From NCBI GenBank assembly GCA_025201705.1, contig MU617053.1, positions 1-25,265 on the forward strand: a stretch of DNA of 25,265 bases, written 5' to 3'. This document shows, one piece after another, positions 21,990-25,265 of the stretch (within the stretch, counting starts at the first letter, position 1; the number at the start of each line of letters is the position of its first letter). The stretch comes from Dissophora ornata (taxonomy: Eukaryota; Mortierellomycota; Mortierellomycetes; Mortierellales; Mortierellaceae). The notes below the pieces were generated by a model that was given only the letters and a program-made list of their open reading frames with translations, did not search any database and was not told where the DNA came from. The position numbers were made by a program, and so were the translations under genes.

Positions 21990-22088
21990 TCAAAATTATT
22001 CCTCGGAGAGCTCCGAAAGTGAGTTTAGTTTCTCGGAGCAAGTGAAAAGGAAACCTATTGTTTGTGGCGGTACTGAGTCCTCGGAAGA

Positions 22089-22113
22089 TGTTGTTGTTGT
22101 TGTTGTTGTTGTT
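22089..22113. repeat. TGT trinucleotide microsatellite
   Basis: This is a run of about eight TGT/TTG units (25 nt), about 320 nt upstream of the copy B start codon. It has no obvious counterpart of similar length in the copy A spacer. Confidence 0.9.
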
Positions 22114-22939
22114 TTGATGTGTGCTTCATTCTTGCAGATGGCTTTGGCATGCGAGAACCTACTTTGCCGAGATAACCAGAAATATCCAAATCGTCAATAT
22201 GAAGCCAATTTACCATCCTTGAAGTGCCCAACGTGCCACCAGATACTCTGGGGCAAAGGCCAGAATGCACTTTAAAGTCGCACTGCCCACGCTAAGATTC
22301 ATACATCCTCATCATCAGGCTTTCAATGTCACATATTGCCCGGAATATAATGTTGCAGGGCACTCGGTACAACCCCAGTCCATGCAGCACCAGTGGTAAA
22401 ATAATCATTCTTGATCGACCGAACACGACTCCATGGTGTGTGAGGCTGACTCCGATACGCGTTAAAACTTAAAATGCATGAAGTGGCAGTCGGCACAGGC
22501 ACATGTCCTTGTCCAGTCGACTGGCGCTCAGAATGGGCTAGCGAGAGTAAAGTAATCTAATTCCTATGCCTTTTTTGCGATCCTGGTCCCACCAACTCAC
22601 CCACGAAGGGCAGCTTGGTAAAACTCAACGCCCGTGTCAGTCTCTTTCGATAAAATTGGCAGAAAAATTAGTCTACCGGTAACATAGCCGTTGCGAATTA
22701 ACAAACGCCGACAGGGACACACACGACGCGGAGATGGCCAAAACAAAAGTTGCCCGCTATACATGCCACCATCGACTAGTACGCTACATCCACGCGCACT
22801 ACCTTCTCTTCTTTTTCACTTCAAGCCATAATTCATAAAATACTCACCATCCCACAGCCGTACCCTTTACGCAATCTTTCTTGAGTTCATCTTGGTCGAT
22901 TCAGCGTATTTGTCATCTTCTGTCTCCTCTCGAGTCTAT

Positions 22940-23345
22940 GTCACCACCAAGGTCCTGGCGACATCCTCAACAGTATATGGAAACGAAACTAGGTCGGAAA
23001 CTTTGGACTGTAGTAACAATGTGAACGAAGGACAATGTACATCATGAATTTACTGCACTGAAATCAAGGACCGACGCAAATACTAAAGTTGTCGAAAACC
23101 TGCTCCAGAAGTTGGTGAGGGATGGGAGTGTCAAAAGTAATCTCAGCAGTAACTTTATCAACCCTGTTGAGAAGAGAGTCCATGTACATATCCGCTAAAG
23201 GTCAATCTGCCCTCGACATCGAAATTGTCCAGCATTAGCCCGCAATGATGCGCTGCTTCCTCCAATAGACAAAGTCCAGGAGTTGGAGCCATGATCAAAA
23301 GGCGCCTTCCGTACTTTTCGAGAACACTAGCTGGAAGTTATGCAC
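22940..23345 (-). pseudogene. Possible gene remnant in the spacer, second copy
   Basis: Counterpart of the remnant at 13729-14140. The upstream frame contains LEKYGRRLLIMAPTP and LDNFDVEGRLTFSGY. The downstream frame (MYMDSLLNRVDKVTAEITF) ends at a stop after FDNFSICVGP. The family is unknown. Preservation may simply reflect the recent duplication. Confidence 0.3.
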
Positions 23346-23448
23346 CCTACTATTGGCTCGAGTTAAATTCACGGACTATCAACACAAAAAAATAAAAAAA
23401 GGAGTGTGAACAGATCACTCTCTTTATCACCTATCACCACAGTAGAAG

Positions 23449-23868
23449 TCCCAAGTTTTAAGTATGAACTCATTGCCAAGCAACTGCAAATGGGAGGTTT
23501 ATAGGAAAGTTAAATTCGGTACTGAATTCGGGAGCTGAAGGGCCAACACGAGTTCAAACTGATCTGGGGCGGACTTGACGAGAGTCAACGGGCTCACGAG
23601 ATGTACACGAACAACCGACCGAATGAAGGATGAGAATGGCAATCAATTGGTACAGCGATCTGCCTTGTTCCACTACTGCATACGTATTTAAACAACAGGG
23701 ATTGTTGGAAGTAAAAGGTTATATTGGCGATGATTCCCGTAGTCGCAACAGAGAGTGTCAACATGAAATTTAAGAACACACGAATTTCCAGTGAATCGAA
23801 CACTAGAAGAGAAGATAGAGAAGCCGAAAGGATATTACATTACACACATAGCAAACTGGTTAGGCTAG
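23449..23868. repeat. Duplicated 3' flank of copy C
   Basis: This flank is homologous to 15405-15854 downstream of copy B, with small indels. It should hold the 3' untranslated region of copy C. No gene is visible. Confidence 0.75.
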
Positions 23869-25265
23869 CTAAGCTGTCGATGGACGCATCAGTAAGAGGC
23901 TCTTCAGTTCCTCGAACTGTTTCTGGACTTGCTCCTGATGGTTTGAAAATTGGTCTTTCTGGGCTGCGAACAGGTCTTTCTGGGCCGCGAACTGGTCTTT
24001 CTGAGCTGAAAACTGTTCCTGCTGGATTGTGAACTGCTCCTGTTGAGTTCTGGCTTGATTGCTTAACTGAGTCTGAAGAAGTAGCACTTGTGATTTGAGG
24101 TCGCCAACTTGAGAGTTTAGTTCACGGATAGTTCCTTGTTCGTCGCTTGATGGTTGCTGCTGCAACGGAGATGGGTCTTCCGGAACATCCTCCGCAGTGT
24201 CATCCTGCTCAGCTGCCTTGCTCAAAGTCGCCGTTCCCTCAGAGTTTAGAGCATTGCTATCGCTGACACCACCACTACTCTCTACACTCTCTACCTGGTC
24301 GGCTTCCCCGTCCGTGGCCTTGGCTGCAGACTCAGGGTCGGTGATTTCGAGACCCTCGACCTTTTCATCGCTCGGGACTTCATCACCATCCGTCTTACCA
24401 CCGTCTTCCTTCACTTCCTCTTCCTCCTCTACATCCTTAACCATACCCTCTCCTGACACATCTTCATCCACCTCCTCACCTTCAAACAAATAATCATCGT
24501 CTTCTTGATCATCGTCCGTCGCCGATGGCCCTGACAGCCACTCCTCCATCACATCTAAACCCTCCGTGGCACTATCTTTGGCGTGATATTTCTTACGATA
24601 CGCATGGACCTGTTTCGGTGTGGCCGAGAAGTAGATTTCCTTGGGGAAGTAGTCGTAGGTTTGACGGAATCCTGGGATATGGTACGACATGTTCTCAGCT
24701 GATTCAATGTACCGTAGTCGAGACTCAATCCAGACGAGACGCCAACCGTCATCACCCTTGGCAAAGGCAACGTTGATCAAGGCTAGTAAATGTGGCGTAT
24801 GGAGCAGGGTGAATGTACAGAGTAAATAAAATCCACAACATTAGATAACGATAATATTCAATCTTTCACAACGACAGTGATTTACTCGTGATCTTACCGA
24901 TAAGCACATTGAGCATCAGGATGACGGTAAAGAAGAAGAAAAGGGCCATCATCAGCTGAAATCCAAATTCATTATTCGCGAAATTATCACTAACTGGATC
25001 CCATATTCCGCCCTATATTATGCGGTGACAAGTAGAGAGTGAGGCGATGAAAAATTAGTCAGTATTCGTAACTATTCACAAGTGCAAAACTTTTGTAACC
25101 CTGTCTGATAGAGTTAATCGACGCATTAACATGACGGGTACAACCTGATGTTCCTTACCATGAAAAAATATGTATCGAACAGGGCTCCAATAAAGTTGCT
25201 TGAAAAGGCAGATGTCGGAGGGTCACATCCTTCATATGGACAGGATCTGAGAAGGTGAAGAGTAG
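23869..25265 (-). CDS. Channel copy C: 3' part of a third beta-propeller/TRP-like channel gene
   Basis: The visible exons are 25159-25265 (exon 10, cut by the window edge), 24898-25012 (exon 11) and 23869-24782 (exon 12). The introns are 24783-24897 and 25013-25158. Phases match copy B, and the visible 377 codons are open. They encode the end of S5, the pore loop, S6 (MLNVLIALINVAF) and the conserved WRLVWIESRLRYIESAE helix. The tail is the longest intact one. It has an acidic box, an Asp/Glu/Lys-rich stretch including LEITDPESAAKATDG that B lacks, and a coiled coil lengthened by 21-bp repeats (FSAQKDQ, FAAQKDL, FAAQKDQ). The N-terminal, propeller and S1-S4 parts lie beyond the right edge, so completeness cannot be judged. 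Confidence 0.8.
23945..24049 (-). repeat. 21-bp tandem repeat (five units) in the copy C coiled coil
   Basis: Five consecutive 21-bp units, the central three nearly identical, encode seven-residue repeats of the form FxxQKDQ/FxxQQEQ. Because 21 bp is one heptad, gain or loss of units lengthens the coiled coil without breaking its register. Copy B has only about two related units here. Confidence 0.85.

Larger units (their letters stand above)
21990..23436. repeat. Duplicated spacer, second copy (upstream of B)
   Basis: This is the counterpart of 12890-14230. It lacks the Harbinger-type insertion and carries about 80 extra nucleotides near 22565-22640 relative to the first copy. Apart from the gene remnant annotated separately and a microsatellite, I see nothing else in it. 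Confidence 0.8.

Noticed and set aside
23945..24049. Possible CRISPR-like or regulatory short repeats
   Set aside because: The units are contiguous 21-bp coding repeats without spacers, in frame with a coiled coil; CRISPR is not expected in a fungal nuclear genome.

Overview
The window looks like nuclear DNA from an early-diverging filamentous fungus. A Mortierella-like (Mortierellomycota) genome is my best guess. The reasons are many short GT-AG introns of about 80-150 nt, CT/GA-rich gene leaders, modest GC content and an expanded tandem gene family. This placement is inference; there is no marker gene in the window.

Layout: every recognisable gene is on the minus strand. Positions 203-1918 hold a single-exon protein of unknown function (571 aa). 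Positions 3791-5500 hold a two-exon sodium:solute symporter (SSF/SLC5) family transporter (532 aa). From 6284 to the right edge the window is a tandem array of three copies of one very large multi-exon gene, here called A (6284-12698), B (15855-21770) and C (23869 to beyond 25265, 5' part missing). Copy B can be spliced through 12 exons in one frame to about 1583 aa. The order is an acidic N-terminus, a conserved N-terminal region, a WD40-like beta-propeller region, a long linker, a six-helix ion-transport domain with a re-entrant pore and a TRP-box-like helix after S6, and an acidic tail ending in a glutamine-rich coiled coil. It is best described as a fungal TRP-like cation channel with a beta-propeller sensor half.

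Copy A is decayed. It has a +1 frameshift in a C-run in exon 1, a +1 shift with a TAA in exon 3, a TGA in exon 7, and a codon loss that removes the conserved TRP-box tryptophan. Exon lengths are otherwise almost identical to B. Copy C is open as far as it can be seen. The C-terminal tails differ strongly between copies: a segment duplication in A, a loss of about 65 residues in B, and a 21-bp repeat expansion in C.

The spacers were duplicated together with the genes. The A-B spacer additionally carries a 1.17-kb insert, absent from the B-C spacer, with a broken HARBI1-like (PIF/Harbinger) transposase. The spacers also carry a conserved pair of short overlapping reading frames that may be remnants of another gene. 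I see no tRNA, rRNA or CRISPR array.
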